64,000 nt of DNA from Clostridia bacterium. GTDB lineage: Bacteria; Bacillota_A; Clostridia; Oscillospirales; CAG-272. Position 1 is the stretch's first letter; every line of letters begins with the position of its first letter. The position numbers were made by a program, and so were the translations under genes. The DNA lies in NCBI GenBank assembly GCA_017445115.1, contig JAFSUU010000010.1, forward strand, positions 1 to 64,000, in the 5' to 3' direction. This document shows positions 49,404 to 58,769 of this stretch, one piece after another. The notes under the pieces were generated by a model. It was not told the DNA's origin. It worked only from the letters and a program-made list of their open reading frames with translations, and ran no database searches.

Positions 49404-49440
49404 AAAACCGAAGAGCTCATAACGGGCTTTTCGGTTTTTT
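49404..49440 (+). terminator. terminator hairpin in the dinB leader
   Basis: AAAACCGAAGAGC (49404-49416) pairs with GCTTTTCGGTTTT (49426-49438) with one wobble and is followed by two further T. It lies between the promoter and the dinB start at 49470, so it would stop transcripts just after initiation unless opened. Confidence 0.65.
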
Positions 49441-49469
49441 GCTTTACTAAGGAAAGAAGGCGGACCGAA

Positions 49470-50720
49470 GTGAACGACAGAACTATTCTCCACTCCGATA
49501 TGAACAATTTTTACGCGTCGGTGGAATGCAAATTGAATCCTGCTCTGAGAGGTCATCCGATCGCGGTCTGCGGAGATCCGAGACAAAGGCACGGGATCGT
49601 TTTGGCGAAAAATTACGAGGCAAAGCGCTTCGGAGTATCGACCGGAGAAGCGCTGTGGCAGGCAATGCAGAAATGCCCGGACCTCATCTGTGTTCCTGCG
49701 CACTACAACGAATATGAAAAATTATCGCGCGCGGCGCGAGACATATACTCCGAATATACCGACCTTGTAGAACCGTACGGGATGGACGAATGCTGGCTTG
49801 ACGTCAGCAGATCGCACCGCATTTTCGGGAGCGGAGAAAAGATAGCAAACGAGATCAGGGATCGGATAAAGCGCGAACTCGGTCTGACGGTTTCTGTCGG
49901 CGTATCATTCAACAAGGTTTTCGCAAAACTCGGCAGCGATATGAAAAAGCCGGACGCGACGACGGTCATAAGCCGGGAAAATTTCAAAGAGACGGTATGG
50001 TCTCTTCCGGTGGACTGCCTTCTTTATATCGGAAGATCGACCACAAACAAGCTTTTGGGTTACGGGATAACCACAATAGGCGCTCTCGCCGCCACCGGTC
50101 TTGACGTTCTTAAAATGATATTCGGCAAAAACGGAGAGATGCTCTGGTCTTTTGCAAACGGACTCGACACCTCGCCGGTATCAAATATTGCCGCAAAATC
50201 ACTTATAAAATCAGTGTCGTGCGGAAATACGTCGCACCGCGATCTCGTCACCGAGGATGACGTACGCATAGCGCTTCGCCCGCTTTGCGGGACGGTCTCG
50301 CGCCGTCTTCGCAAATACGGATTCCTTTGCGAAACGATATGCCTTTCCATACGCGATTCGGATCTCCACACTATAACAAGGCAAAAAAAGTTGCCGCGTC
50401 CGTGCAGGACTTCAGGAGAAATATTCGACGCGGCGATCGAACTGTTTTCAGCCAATCATAAATCCGGAAAGCCGGTCAGATCCCTTTCCGTATCCGCTTC
50501 AAATCTGGTATATACCGAGGAAATACAACTCTCGCTCGACGAAAAAATAATGAGGCTTCAAAGGCGCGAGCTCGCCGAATGCGCCGTTGACCGCATAAAC
50601 GAAAAGTACGGAAAAAACACCGTTCGCCGCGCCATATTCCTTGCGGAACCGGAGCTGACAAATATCCACGTACATTCAGGTGCCGAATATATTATGCCGG
50701 GATTGATGAATTATAAATGA
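49470..50720 (+). CDS. dinB: Y-family DNA polymerase IV
   Basis: 416 residues from a GTG behind AAGGCGG. Catalytic acids are visible in HSDMNNFYASVE and in YGMDECWLD (the D-E pair of motif III); the thumb HhH (LLYIGRSTTNKLLGYGITTIGAL) and little-finger domain follow. Such polymerases copy past DNA lesions at the cost of fidelity. The HSDMNNF form and the length place it with the DinB/UmuC-like branch of Clostridia. A LexA-like site precedes the promoter, and a leader hairpin intervenes. Confidence 0.93.
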   Translation: MNDRTILHSDMNNFYASVECKLNPALRGHPIAVCGDPRQRHGIVLAKNYEAKRFGVSTGEALWQAMQKCPDLICVPAHYNEYEKLSRAARDIYSEYTDLVEPYGMDECWLDVSRSHRIFGSGEKIANEIRDRIKRELGLTVSVGVSFNKVFAKLGSDMKKPDATTVISRENFKETVWSLPVDCLLYIGRSTTNKLLGYGITTIGALAATGLDVLKMIFGKNGEMLWSFANGLDTSPVSNIAAKSLIKSVSCGNTSHRDLVTEDDVRIALRPLCGTVSRRLRKYGFLCETICLSIRDSDLHTITRQKKLPRPCRTSGEIFDAAIELFSANHKSGKPVRSLSVSASNLVYTEEIQLSLDEKIMRLQRRELAECAVDRINEKYGKNTVRRAIFLAEPELTNIHVHSGAEYIMPGLMNYK

Positions 50721-50731
50721 ATTTATACGAT

Positions 50732-50770
50732 AAATATCCCCTCAGTGAAAATACTGAGGGGATATTTTTG
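50732..50770. terminator. bidirectional terminator after dinB
   Basis: A perfect 15-pair stem, AAATATCCCCTCAGT against ACTGAGGGGATATTT, with loop GAAAAT, between the convergent dinB and carboxypeptidase genes. Confidence 0.9.
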
Positions 50771-50787
50771 TTCTGTTCGATTCAAAA

Positions 50788-52029
50788 TCATTGATCCAAC
50801 AGTTTGACGTACTCCTCGAGGCAAAGCCCCATAGCGCGCATCTTCGCCGCATGATATCTGCCGACGAATCTGTAATGCCACGGCTCAAACGTGATCTTGG
50901 TTATATCTTCTTTATCATCCGGATATCTCAGGATAAAGCCGAACTTCCAGCAGTTCTCCTTAAGCCACTTATAAGCCTCCTGGTTTGCGAACGCCTGACT
51001 TGCCGATGAGAGATTGTGCATATCGCAGCAAAGTCCCGTCTGATGTTCACTTTGACCGGGAAGCGCGGTGTCTGAAGCGACCATAGCGTAGGCTGTGTCA
51101 TAGTCGTAACCGTTGGCGAGATTCATATTGAGATACATATCGAATATCTCTTTCTGGCGCGTATACGAACGGTAAGCGCTCGTAACCGAAACGTCAGTAT
51201 ATCCCGAGGCTCTCATTTCAATATACATAGCCTCGAGTGCCTTGGCGGCGGTCTTCGTCATCTGCTGAGCCGCGCGGTCCGATCTCGTATCGACAAGGTT
51301 TGTAAGATCTTTCGGGATATAATTCTCTCCGATAGCATTCTCGGAATTGACAAGGATAAGATATCCGTCGCGGTCAGCCGGCGCCATATACTCCTCATAG
51401 GAGGAAAGATCCGATTTGAACGTCGGAGTGCCGGTTAGCGGCTGCTCGTTTGAAAACGTCACGACACCGTTTGCAACGTCGTATATTCTCAGATATTCGA
51501 TCCCGCGATCGACCGCGGTGCAGTATATTTTCGATTCTTCGGGCGAAAAGATCGGATTCTCAAGTTCTCCTTCAAAGACGAAACTGCCGCCTGTTTCATT
51601 CCAAAGCCAGACGTAATACGGTATTACGTCCCCTATGGCACTTCTCGACTGGATCGCGAAATCGCCGTTGCCGTCGTAATTGATATCTCTTGAGAAAAAT
51701 CTGAAATGACTGTCGTCCGATACCGCCGGCGCGTCAACGCCGGTAGCTTCTCTCGACGCCGCGTCAACTTCAATGCTCCCGGAAGAACTCCCGACAGCGT
51801 ATTCGATTTTCCACAGCTTGCCCGCTTCGCCGTAAAAATTCAGCTCGGCGTTCTTGTCGGAGCGGATATTTACCTTCTCGGAAAAGAGAAGGACCGTGGC
51901 ATTACCTGCTTCATCGCTCTCGGGTGCTCTGTCGCTCTCTGTATCAAACGGACTTCCTGAAGAAGCGCCGCATGACGCAAACGTCAGAGCCATAAAAACT
52001 GCTAAAATAAGCGATACGATCTTTTTCAT
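50788..52029 (-). CDS. VanY-type D-alanyl-D-alanine carboxypeptidase lipoprotein
   Basis: The ATG at 52029 has GGAGGT seven bases upstream. Cys20 in the lipobox TFASC marks a lipoprotein. Residues 25-240 are a beta-rich region that reads like a reporter of bound ligand (VKNIRSDKNAELNFYG-like, YDGNGDFAIQSRS), and residues about 255-410 are a VanY/peptidase M15 domain: SAYRSYTRQKEIF, the zinc motif SEHQTGLCCDMH and EPWHYRFVG with the last histidine. The family trims the terminal D-Ala from peptidoglycan stems. It ends the seven-gene minus-strand operon, 23 bases after fhs. Substrate specificity, including any vancomycin link, cannot be told. Confidence 0.87.
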   Translation of the reverse strand: MKKIVSLILAVFMALTFASCGASSGSPFDTESDRAPESDEAGNATVLLFSEKVNIRSDKNAELNFYGEAGKLWKIEYAVGSSSGSIEVDAASREATGVDAPAVSDDSHFRFFSRDINYDGNGDFAIQSRSAIGDVIPYYVWLWNETGGSFVFEGELENPIFSPEESKIYCTAVDRGIEYLRIYDVANGVVTFSNEQPLTGTPTFKSDLSSYEEYMAPADRDGYLILVNSENAIGENYIPKDLTNLVDTRSDRAAQQMTKTAAKALEAMYIEMRASGYTDVSVTSAYRSYTRQKEIFDMYLNMNLANGYDYDTAYAMVASDTALPGQSEHQTGLCCDMHNLSSASQAFANQEAYKWLKENCWKFGFILRYPDDKEDITKITFEPWHYRFVGRYHAAKMRAMGLCLEEYVKLLDQ

Positions 52030-52052
52030 GCCGTACCTCCTTGATGAAAATG

Positions 52053-53726
52053 TCAAAACAGTCCGGATATTACTCCGTTCTCATCGACGTCAATACGCTC
52101 GGCTGCCGGAGATTTCGGAAGCCCGGGCATAGTCATTATATCGCCGGTAAGAGCTACTGCAAATCCTGCGCCGGCAGATATTTTCACGTTGCGTACCGTT
52201 ACGGTAAAACCTTCGGGAGCGCCTTTTTTCGCCGGATCGTCCGAAAAACTGTATTGTGTCTTTGCGATACACACGGGACAGTTACCGAATCCCATTTTTT
52301 CGATCTTTCCGATCTGACGTTCCGCTTCCGCAGTGTAAGATACGCCGTCGCCGCCGTATATCTTTTTGACCACACACGCGATCTTTTCTTTGATCGTCGC
52401 GCCGTCTTCGTATGAGAAAGTAAAATCGCCCTTCTCTTCTTCGCAAAGACGAACGACCTCGCGAGCAAGTTCCTCTCCGCCCTCGGAACCTTTTGCCCAA
52501 ACGTCCGAAAGAATTGCTTTTACGCCGAGCTCGCGGCATTTTTCAATGACGAGTGCAACTTCAGCGTCTGTGTCCGTCGGGAACTTGTTTACAGCGACGA
52601 CCGCGGGGAGGCGGTACACGTTTTTGATATTGGATACGTGGCGAAGCAAATTCGGAAGACCTGCTGCAAGCGCTTCAAGGTTTTCCGCACCGAGTTCCTC
52701 TTTAGGCACTCCTCCGTGCATTTTCAGCGCACGAACGGTAGCGACAATGACTACCGCCGAAGGAGTCAGCCCCGCCATTCTGCACTTGATATCGAGGAAC
52801 TTCTCGGCGCCGAGATCCGCTCCGAATCCGGCTTCCGTTATAGCGTATTCACCGTATTTCATTGCACATTTCGTAGCGATAACGGAGTTGCATCCGTGGG
52901 CGATATTTGCAAACGGACCTCCGTGAACGAACGCCGGCGTTCCTTCGAGCGTCTGAACAAGATTAGGCTTCAGAGCGTCCTTGAGCAGAGCCGCCATAGC
53001 TCCGGCAGCCTTGAGGTCGCCCGCGGTTACCGGTTCGTCTCCGTACGTATATCCGACGATGATGCGTGAAAGGCGGGCTTTCAGATCTGATATCGACGAC
53101 GAAAGACAGAGCACAGCCATTATCTCCGACGCAACGGTGATGTCAAATCCGTCCTCGCGGGGAACGCCGTTAGCTCTGCCGCCGAGTCCGTCGACGACGT
53201 ATCTGAGCTGTCTGTCATTCATATCGACGCAGCGGCGCCACGTTATTTTTTTAGGATCGATACCGAGCGCGTTTCCCTGCTGGATATGGTTGTCTATCAT
53301 TGCGGCGAGAAGATTGTTCGCCGCTCCTATCGCGTGAAAGTCTCCGGTGAAATGAAGGTTGATGTCCTCCATCGGCACAACCTGCGCGTAACCGCCGCCG
53401 GCGGCGCCGCCTTTGATTCCGAAAACGGGACCGAGCGACGGCTCTCTGAGCGCCACTATCGAACGCTTGCCGATCCTTCTCAGCGCGTCGGAAAGGCCGA
53501 TCGTCGTCGTGGTCTTTCCTTCGCCTGCAGGGGTAGGAGTCATAGCAGTAACGAGGACAAGGCGGCCTTCGCCTCTGTCAACATTGAGCGCGGCAAGGTC
53601 GATCTTCGCCTTATAATTGCCGTAGAACTCTACATACTCAGGATCGATCCCGGCCGCTTCCGCGACCTTTGATATATGAAGCATTTTACATTCCTGCGCG
53701 ATCTCGATATCGCTTTTATATGCCAT
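52053..53726 (-). CDS. fhs: formate-tetrahydrofolate ligase
   Basis: 557 residues: [20 protein letters not shown] is the nucleotide-binding loop of this family, preceded by [41 protein letters not shown] and the C-terminal [21 protein letters not shown] are characteristic. It makes 10-formyl-tetrahydrofolate from formate and ATP for purine synthesis or acetogenesis. Its position after guaB fits purine supply. Length is normal. Confidence 0.96.
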   Translation of the reverse strand: MAYKSDIEIAQECKMLHISKVAEAAGIDPEYVEFYGNYKAKIDLAALNVDRGEGRLVLVTAMTPTPAGEGKTTTTIGLSDALRRIGKRSIVALREPSLGPVFGIKGGAAGGGYAQVVPMEDINLHFTGDFHAIGAANNLLAAMIDNHIQQGNALGIDPKKITWRRCVDMNDRQLRYVVDGLGGRANGVPREDGFDITVASEIMAVLCLSSSISDLKARLSRIIVGYTYGDEPVTAGDLKAAGAMAALLKDALKPNLVQTLEGTPAFVHGGPFANIAHGCNSVIATKCAMKYGEYAITEAGFGADLGAEKFLDIKCRMAGLTPSAVVIVATVRALKMHGGVPKEELGAENLEALAAGLPNLLRHVSNIKNVYRLPAVVAVNKFPTDTDAEVALVIEKCRELGVKAILSDVWAKGSEGGEELAREVVRLCEEEKGDFTFSYEDGATIKEKIACVVKKIYGGDGVSYTAEAERQIGKIEKMGFGNCPVCIAKTQYSFSDDPAKKGAPEGFTVTVRNVKISAGAGFAVALTGDIMTMPGLPKSPAAERIDVDENGVISGLF

Positions 53727-53778
53727 AACACACCTCGCTGTATTTTATTTTGATTTTCCGTGATTATTCCCTAAATGA

Positions 53779-55287
53779 TCAGATGCCTTCGCGCTTGTTC
53801 GCCGTCTTCAGCATGACGTCGTGATATCCGCCCTCGACAATGCTCGTCGCGGAAACGAGAGTGATCCTTGCGTTCTTCTGGAGATCGGCGATATTTGTGA
53901 CACCGACGTTGCACATCGTGGACTTCACCTTGTAAAGGCTCTTCTGTACGTTGTCGTGCAAGCTTCCGGCATAAGTGACGTAAGAATCCACGCCTTCCTC
54001 AAATGACAGCTTCGACTTTCCGCCGAGGTCATATCTCTGCCAGTTGCGCGCACGGTTGGAGCCCTCGCCCCAGTATTCCTTAACGTACGTTCCGTTGATA
54101 TTGAGTTTTGTCGTCGGGCTCTCATCAAAACGCGCGAAGTAACGGCCGAGCATGATAAAGTCTGCGCCCATTGCAAGCGCGAGAGTCATGTGATAATCAT
54201 GAACGATACCGCCGTCGGAACAGATCGGAACGTAAATGCCGGTCTTCTCGAAATACTCGTCTCTCGCCGCGGCAACTTCAAGGACGGCAGTCGCCTGTCC
54301 GCGTCCGATACCCTTCTGCTCTCTCGTGATACAGATCGATCCGCCGCCGATACCTATCTTGATGAAATCCGCGCCAGCTTCCGCGAGGAAGAGGAATCCT
54401 TCACGGTCTACCACGTTTCCTGCGCCGACTTTAACGCTGTCGCCGTATTTGGCGCGTATAAAGTCGATCGTCTGCTTCTGCCAGCAGGAATGTCCCTCGG
54501 ACGAATCTATGCAGAGCACGTCCGCTCCGGCTTCGATAAGCGCGGGAACTCTCGTTTCATAGTCGAGAGTATTTATACCTGCGCCAACCATGTATCTCTT
54601 GTTGGAATCAAGCATTTCATCGGGGTTCTCTTTGTGCTGAGAATAGTCTTTTCTGAAGACGAGATACTTCAGTTTTCCATCCTTGTCGATAAGAGGCAGA
54701 GAATTGAGCTTGTGATCCCAGATGATATCGTTCGCTTCTTTAAGCGTCGTATTGTCAGGCGCGGTCACAAGACGTTCGATCGGAGTCATAAATTCCTTGA
54801 CCTTAAGATCGGTCGACATACGGCTGACTCTGTAATCTCTGCCGGTAACTATACCGAGAAGACGTCCCGACGACGTTCCGTCATCCGTTACCGCAACGGT
54901 GGAGTGACCGTTTTCCTCAACAACGCGAAGAACGTCGGCGAGAGTATCCTCCGGAGTTACGTTGGAGTCGGAAACTACGAAACCGGCTTTGTAGTTCTTG
55001 ACTTTTGCTACCATGGCCGCCTCGTCCTCGACGGACTGCGAGCCGTAAATAAAGGACATTCCGCCCTCTTTGGCGAGAGCTATCGCCATCGTATCGTTGG
55101 ATACCGACTGCATTATAGCCGAAACGAGCGGTATGTTGAGGCTGATGTCGGGCGTTTCTCCCTTTTTGAATTTGACGAGCGGCGTCTTCAGACTTACTTT
55201 CGACGGAATGCACTCCGGAGAAGTGTAACCCGGAATAAGAAGGTACTCGCTGAAGGTGTGTGACGGTTCATTGTAAACAAACGGCAT
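53779..55287 (-). CDS. guaB: IMP dehydrogenase
   Basis: 502 residues: an N-terminal TIM-barrel start ([13 protein letters not shown]), two CBS domains (about 102-210), then [20 protein letters not shown] with the catalytic Cys319, [12 protein letters not shown] and the flap region ending [13 protein letters not shown]. It oxidises IMP to XMP, the branch step to guanine nucleotides. AAGGAG precedes the ATG. It lies between cysE and fhs in one operon. Confidence 0.95.
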   Translation of the reverse strand: MPFVYNEPSHTFSEYLLIPGYTSPECIPSKVSLKTPLVKFKKGETPDISLNIPLVSAIMQSVSNDTMAIALAKEGGMSFIYGSQSVEDEAAMVAKVKNYKAGFVVSDSNVTPEDTLADVLRVVEENGHSTVAVTDDGTSSGRLLGIVTGRDYRVSRMSTDLKVKEFMTPIERLVTAPDNTTLKEANDIIWDHKLNSLPLIDKDGKLKYLVFRKDYSQHKENPDEMLDSNKRYMVGAGINTLDYETRVPALIEAGADVLCIDSSEGHSCWQKQTIDFIRAKYGDSVKVGAGNVVDREGFLFLAEAGADFIKIGIGGGSICITREQKGIGRGQATAVLEVAAARDEYFEKTGIYVPICSDGGIVHDYHMTLALAMGADFIMLGRYFARFDESPTTKLNINGTYVKEYWGEGSNRARNWQRYDLGGKSKLSFEEGVDSYVTYAGSLHDNVQKSLYKVKSTMCNVGVTNIADLQKNARITLVSATSIVEGGYHDVMLKTANKREGI

Positions 55288-55298
55288 GGTAAACTCCT

Positions 55299-56222
55299 TT
55301 ATATATAGTATTCTATTTCTTTTCTTTTTCCTGTGGAAATATCAAGCTCGGGCGTCTTTGCGCTGACCTTGACGTTCCTGTCGACCGATCCGGTTATGAA
55401 GGTATTGCCTCCGACAACGGTCTTTTCTCCGATAGAAGTCGCTCCGCCGAGGATCGTTGCGTTTGCGTAGATCGTGACGTTGTCTCCGACTGTCGGGTGG
55501 CGCTTCTTCCCGGCGAGCTTCTGACCGCTCTTCAGCGACAGAGCTCCGAGCGTCACGCCCTGATACAGCTTTACGTTATCGCCTATGACCGTAGTCTCTC
55601 CGACGACGACGCCGGTTCCGTGGTCTATGAAGAAGCTCTCGCCTATTTCGGCGCCGGAGTTGATGTCGATCCCCGTTTCGCTGTGAGCGTATTCGGTCAT
55701 TATCCTCGGGATGAAAGGCACGCCGGCTTTATAAAGTCCGTGCGCGACACGGTACACGTATATCGCAAGGAATCCCGGGTAAGAGCAGATTATCTCCTCC
55801 ATGCTCTTTGCGGCGGGGTCTCCGTTGAATCCGGCTTCAACGTCTTTGAGAAGCGCCCTCTGTATATCGGGGAGCGATGCGAAATATTCGTCGCAGACGC
55901 TCTCCGCCTTTTTGGAAACGGCGGCGTTCGATACGTTTTTCTTTTTCTTATACGAGAAAGCGAGAGTCACCTGAGCGAGAAGCTTCTCATAAAGCCCGGT
56001 GAGCGCGCTTCCGATATAATACTCCGGCTCCGCTCCGCACGTTATCTTTCCCTCGAAATATCCGGGGAACATCACACTGCGAAGCCCGAGCAGAAACTCT
56101 ATGACTTCCTGTCTGTCCGGAAGCGGAGATTCATTTTTGAGCATCAGGATATCCGAATCTTCATAATTCTTCGCTATACCCGACACAGCGTTTGAAATTA
56201 TTTTTTTGGTTGTTTCCTTCAA
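55299..56222 (-). CDS. cysE: serine O-acetyltransferase
   Basis: A TTG at 56222 is the best start because GGAGG lies eight bases before it; a GTG at 56231 overlaps that site. The protein has an N-terminal helical domain and a C-terminal left-handed hexapeptide helix: [35 protein letters not shown] and [20 protein letters not shown], with the catalytic histidine in IDHGTG and the second in KRHPTV. It makes O-acetylserine for cysteine synthesis. It follows the AAA protein gene with a 16-base gap. Confidence 0.92.
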   Translation of the reverse strand: MKETTKKIISNAVSGIAKNYEDSDILMLKNESPLPDRQEVIEFLLGLRSVMFPGYFEGKITCGAEPEYYIGSALTGLYEKLLAQVTLAFSYKKKKNVSNAAVSKKAESVCDEYFASLPDIQRALLKDVEAGFNGDPAAKSMEEIICSYPGFLAIYVYRVAHGLYKAGVPFIPRIMTEYAHSETGIDINSGAEIGESFFIDHGTGVVVGETTVIGDNVKLYQGVTLGALSLKSGQKLAGKKRHPTVGDNVTIYANATILGGATSIGEKTVVGGNTFITGSVDRNVKVSAKTPELDISTGKRKEIEYYI

Positions 56223-56238
56223 GGAAAACACCTCCTCG

Positions 56239-57840
56239 TTAAAATCCTACCGTTGCGCTCTTTTTTCCTTTTCCGGGATCGAATTCCGGAGCGGTGAGCG
56301 CCGACGCAAGATCGCGCTCCGTGATCATAACGTCGCTCTTTTCCGAAAGGCATCTTTCGAGCGCCGCTCTCTGACACCTCTCATAAAGATTTCTGACGAA
56401 TCTCGCGTTTGAAAAGCTCTTATCTTCGATGAAGCTGTCCGGCAGCGATTCAAAATATTTCCTTACCGAGCCCTCAAGATCGTCCGAAAGCTCAAACGCC
56501 TCTTTTGCCATATTCATAAAAATACGCGACAGCTGATCTCTCGTAAAATTCGGGAACTCTATTCTGTAAGGCATTCTGCTTTCAAGTCCGGGATTGCCTT
56601 TCATAAGGCGCTCCATCTCAGCCGGGTATCCCGCCATTATCACGACCATATCGCTTCTGTGGTTTTCCATCTCGGAGATCAGCGTTGTGAGCGCCTCTCT
56701 TCCGAAATCGCGGCTGTCCTCCTCATCGGTATACAGCGAATACGCTTCGTCAATGAAAAGGACCGAACCGTATGCGGACTGGCAGACAGATGTCGTTATC
56801 TTTGCGGTGGAACCTATATGAGTGCCGACAAGAGAACGTCCGGAGCACTCGATAAATCCGCCCGTCCTCAGTACGCCCGCCTCTGCCAGCGCCTCGCCGA
56901 CGAGCCTTGCCGCGGTCGTCTTGCCCGTTCCGGGATTGCCGACGAAACGCATATGGATGCACGGCATTTTCATATTCTTTCTCGAATGGAGATAACTTAT
57001 CTGAAGCACGATCGACGAGATCTGTTCCTTGATCGATTCAAGACCGATATAGTCGTCAAATTTGTCGATGGCAGGACGGTTCTCGTCAGAGGTAAGCTGA
57101 ATATCAGAAGACTCGATTACGGCTTTTCCTCCGTCCGATCCCGCTTTGACAAGTTTCCCGAACACGATATCCTGAACGACTTTTCTGACCGTGTCAAAGC
57201 CGTAAAACCTGCCGTCGCGTCTCTCTTCGGATATTCTCGCGGTCAGCGAAGGATACGCATCCTTCGAGATTCTGAACTTCATTTCGGAGGCGCATTGTTT
57301 CGCGTATTCGACCATCTGTTCACCGGTCAGCTCACCGAAGCGTACGACGGTCACGTTCATAACGTCGGCTATATCTTCGCGGACTTTTTTTATAAAGCCG
57401 TCTTCCGCGGGAAGTATTCTGAACACGTAAATACACTGCCTGTCATTGACGCGCAAAGTTCTTAAGAATTCTTTGAATTCCGGCGTCGAAGTTTTAGACG
57501 CCCAGTCTGAAATATCAATGCCTATGACCGAGGGACCGCCGTGCAGCGACGCTACCGTTATCGCTGACGCAAGGTCTTCCGCATTGTCGCGGAGGTGATA
57601 CTCTTTAAGCGAAACTTCCGAACCGGAGCTTTCATTCAAAAAGCCTGAGAGATAAGACAAAGCAGTTGTATATCCGCACCCTCTGTCTATTGAGAACAGA
57701 TAATTCCTCGTAAACAGAGCGTCAATAATATTCTTTGCGGCGGCGGCACGAACGGCGTCCGCCAGCTCATGCATACGCGCTTTGAACTCTTCGGCGCCGA
57801 CAAGTTCGTCGGTCATTTCCAAAAAAGTTTTCTTTTTCAT
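56239..57840 (-). CDS. tandem AAA protein with degenerate first domain (CbxX/SpoVK-like)
   Basis: 533 residues. The C-terminal half (about 265-520) is a CbbX/SpoVK-type AAA+ domain: GNPGTGKT (301-308), LFIDEAYSLY, and the sensor region IMAGYPAEMERL, with all catalytic parts in place. The first half (about 20-230) has AAA-like order, but its Walker A reads RGCGYTT at about 53-59, without the lysine, and Walker B reads VIGIDISDW, without the glutamate, so it probably cannot hydrolyse ATP. CbbX relatives remodel Rubisco; SpoVK and EccA relatives act in sporulation and secretion. Here the target is unknown. The gene is between rluA and cysE in one operon. Confidence 0.85.
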   Translation of the reverse strand: MKKKTFLEMTDELVGAEEFKARMHELADAVRAAAAKNIIDALFTRNYLFSIDRGCGYTTALSYLSGFLNESSGSEVSLKEYHLRDNAEDLASAITVASLHGGPSVIGIDISDWASKTSTPEFKEFLRTLRVNDRQCIYVFRILPAEDGFIKKVREDIADVMNVTVVRFGELTGEQMVEYAKQCASEMKFRISKDAYPSLTARISEERRDGRFYGFDTVRKVVQDIVFGKLVKAGSDGGKAVIESSDIQLTSDENRPAIDKFDDYIGLESIKEQISSIVLQISYLHSRKNMKMPCIHMRFVGNPGTGKTTAARLVGEALAEAGVLRTGGFIECSGRSLVGTHIGSTAKITTSVCQSAYGSVLFIDEAYSLYTDEEDSRDFGREALTTLISEMENHRSDMVVIMAGYPAEMERLMKGNPGLESRMPYRIEFPNFTRDQLSRIFMNMAKEAFELSDDLEGSVRKYFESLPDSFIEDKSFSNARFVRNLYERCQRAALERCLSEKSDVMITERDLASALTAPEFDPGKGKKSATVGF

Positions 57841-57843
57841 AGT

Positions 57844-58470
57844 TCACTCCGCATCGAACAGTGATTCGAACAAATTCCATGGATAAACGCGGCCGGGCAA
57901 TGAAGAAGCAGTGTATTCTCTGCCTCCGAGCATTGCCGTCACGCTCCTGCAGTACAACCCGACGGGACATCCGTCGCTCGCACCGTATTTTCCGTCTCCG
58001 ACGAGAGGATGACGCCTCGATGAAAACTGCACCCTGATCTGATGGCTTCTGCCTGTTTCAAGGTTTACGGAAACGAGGCTGAGATCTTCAGCATATCCGA
58101 GAGTTTTATATGTCAAAGACGCCTCTTTTACTCCGCGGCGGACTCTTTTCACAACGTAAGATTTATTCGTCCTTGAGTCTTTGAATAAAAGGTCGCGCAT
58201 TTCGCCCTCCGGCTCCGTTTTTCCGTGGACGACTGCAATATATTCTTTTTTCAACGCGCCGGGAAGAGACAGCGCCGACGCCGCGCTTTTCGTCTTTGCA
58301 AACGCTATTACACCGCCGACCGCGCGGTCGAGCCGGTGGACCGGAAATATCTCGCACCCGAGTTCCTCTTTGAGCGCACTCACGATGTTCGGCTCCGCGC
58401 TCTCCTCCGAAAGCATGCCCACCTCTTTCTCGGCGATGACGAGTTCATCCGTTTCAAGCAGGATATTCAT
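57844..58470 (-). CDS. RluA-family pseudouridine synthase
   Basis: 208 residues. HRLDRAVGGVIAFAKT holds the catalytic aspartate of the HRLDR motif; the usual T-S-G after it is here V-G-G. KEYIAVVHGK, LETGRSHQIRVQFSS and PLVGDGKYG follow as in RluA/RluD enzymes. It lacks an S4 domain and is short, as many Clostridial paralogues are. The substrate (rRNA or tRNA uridine) cannot be assigned. Its start overlaps the small upstream gene by 17 bases. Confidence 0.88.
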   Translation of the reverse strand: MNILLETDELVIAEKEVGMLSEESAEPNIVSALKEELGCEIFPVHRLDRAVGGVIAFAKTKSAASALSLPGALKKEYIAVVHGKTEPEGEMRDLLFKDSRTNKSYVVKRVRRGVKEASLTYKTLGYAEDLSLVSVNLETGRSHQIRVQFSSRRHPLVGDGKYGASDGCPVGLYCRSVTAMLGGREYTASSLPGRVYPWNLFESLFDAE

Positions 58471-58651
58471 AGATCAAAACGTCGGATCGGTAGATCAGAT
58501 CTTTCCGGATTCCCTCTCCGTAAACAGCAGAAGAACGCACGAATTTCCCGTACAGCGCATCGCGGTCGACGTTGAAGCCGTACAGCTCGGCGTCGTCGAT
58601 ATCGGAATGGTACAGCAGTTTAGCTCTGAAATCATAAATCGCCGGGTCCAT
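58454..58651 (-). CDS. 65-residue protein of unknown function
   Basis: Starts at an ATG seven to eight bases after AAAGGAG and overlaps the rluA start by 17 bases, so the two are coupled. The sequence has many tyrosines and aspartates (AKLLYHSDIDDAELYGFNVD, YEYPA) and no membrane helix, cysteine pair or nucleic-acid motif. It could be a small regulatory or chaperone-like partner of RluA, or simply a translated leader peptide; I recognise no family. A promoter lies 40 bases upstream, which makes it the first gene of the long operon. Confidence 0.65.
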   Translation of the reverse strand: MDPAIYDFRAKLLYHSDIDDAELYGFNVDRDALYGKFVRSSAVYGEGIRKDLIYRSDVLIYEYPA

Positions 58652-58688
58652 CGCAGTTCTCCTTTATAAACTATTAAACTATTAAAAT

Positions 58689-58717
58689 ATTATATCATAT
58701 TATTTTGCTCGTTTCAA
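58689..58717 (-). promoter_or_regulatory. promoter of the rluA-cysE-guaB-fhs operon
   Basis: Minus strand TTGAAA (58712-58717) and TATAAT (58689-58694), 17-base spacer. Confidence 0.65.
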
Positions 58718-58730
58718 TATACCGTATAAA

Positions 58731-58760
58731 AAAAGGCTGCGCGAAATGCGCAGCCTTTTT
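58731..58760 (-). terminator. terminator of the glycan-binding-like surface protein gene
   Basis: GGCTGCGC (58735-58742), loop GAAAT, GCGCAGCC (58748-58755) with A and T tracts on both sides; read on the minus strand it ends the gene at 58770-59939. Confidence 0.85.
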
Positions 58761-58769
58761 GTTGGTTTT

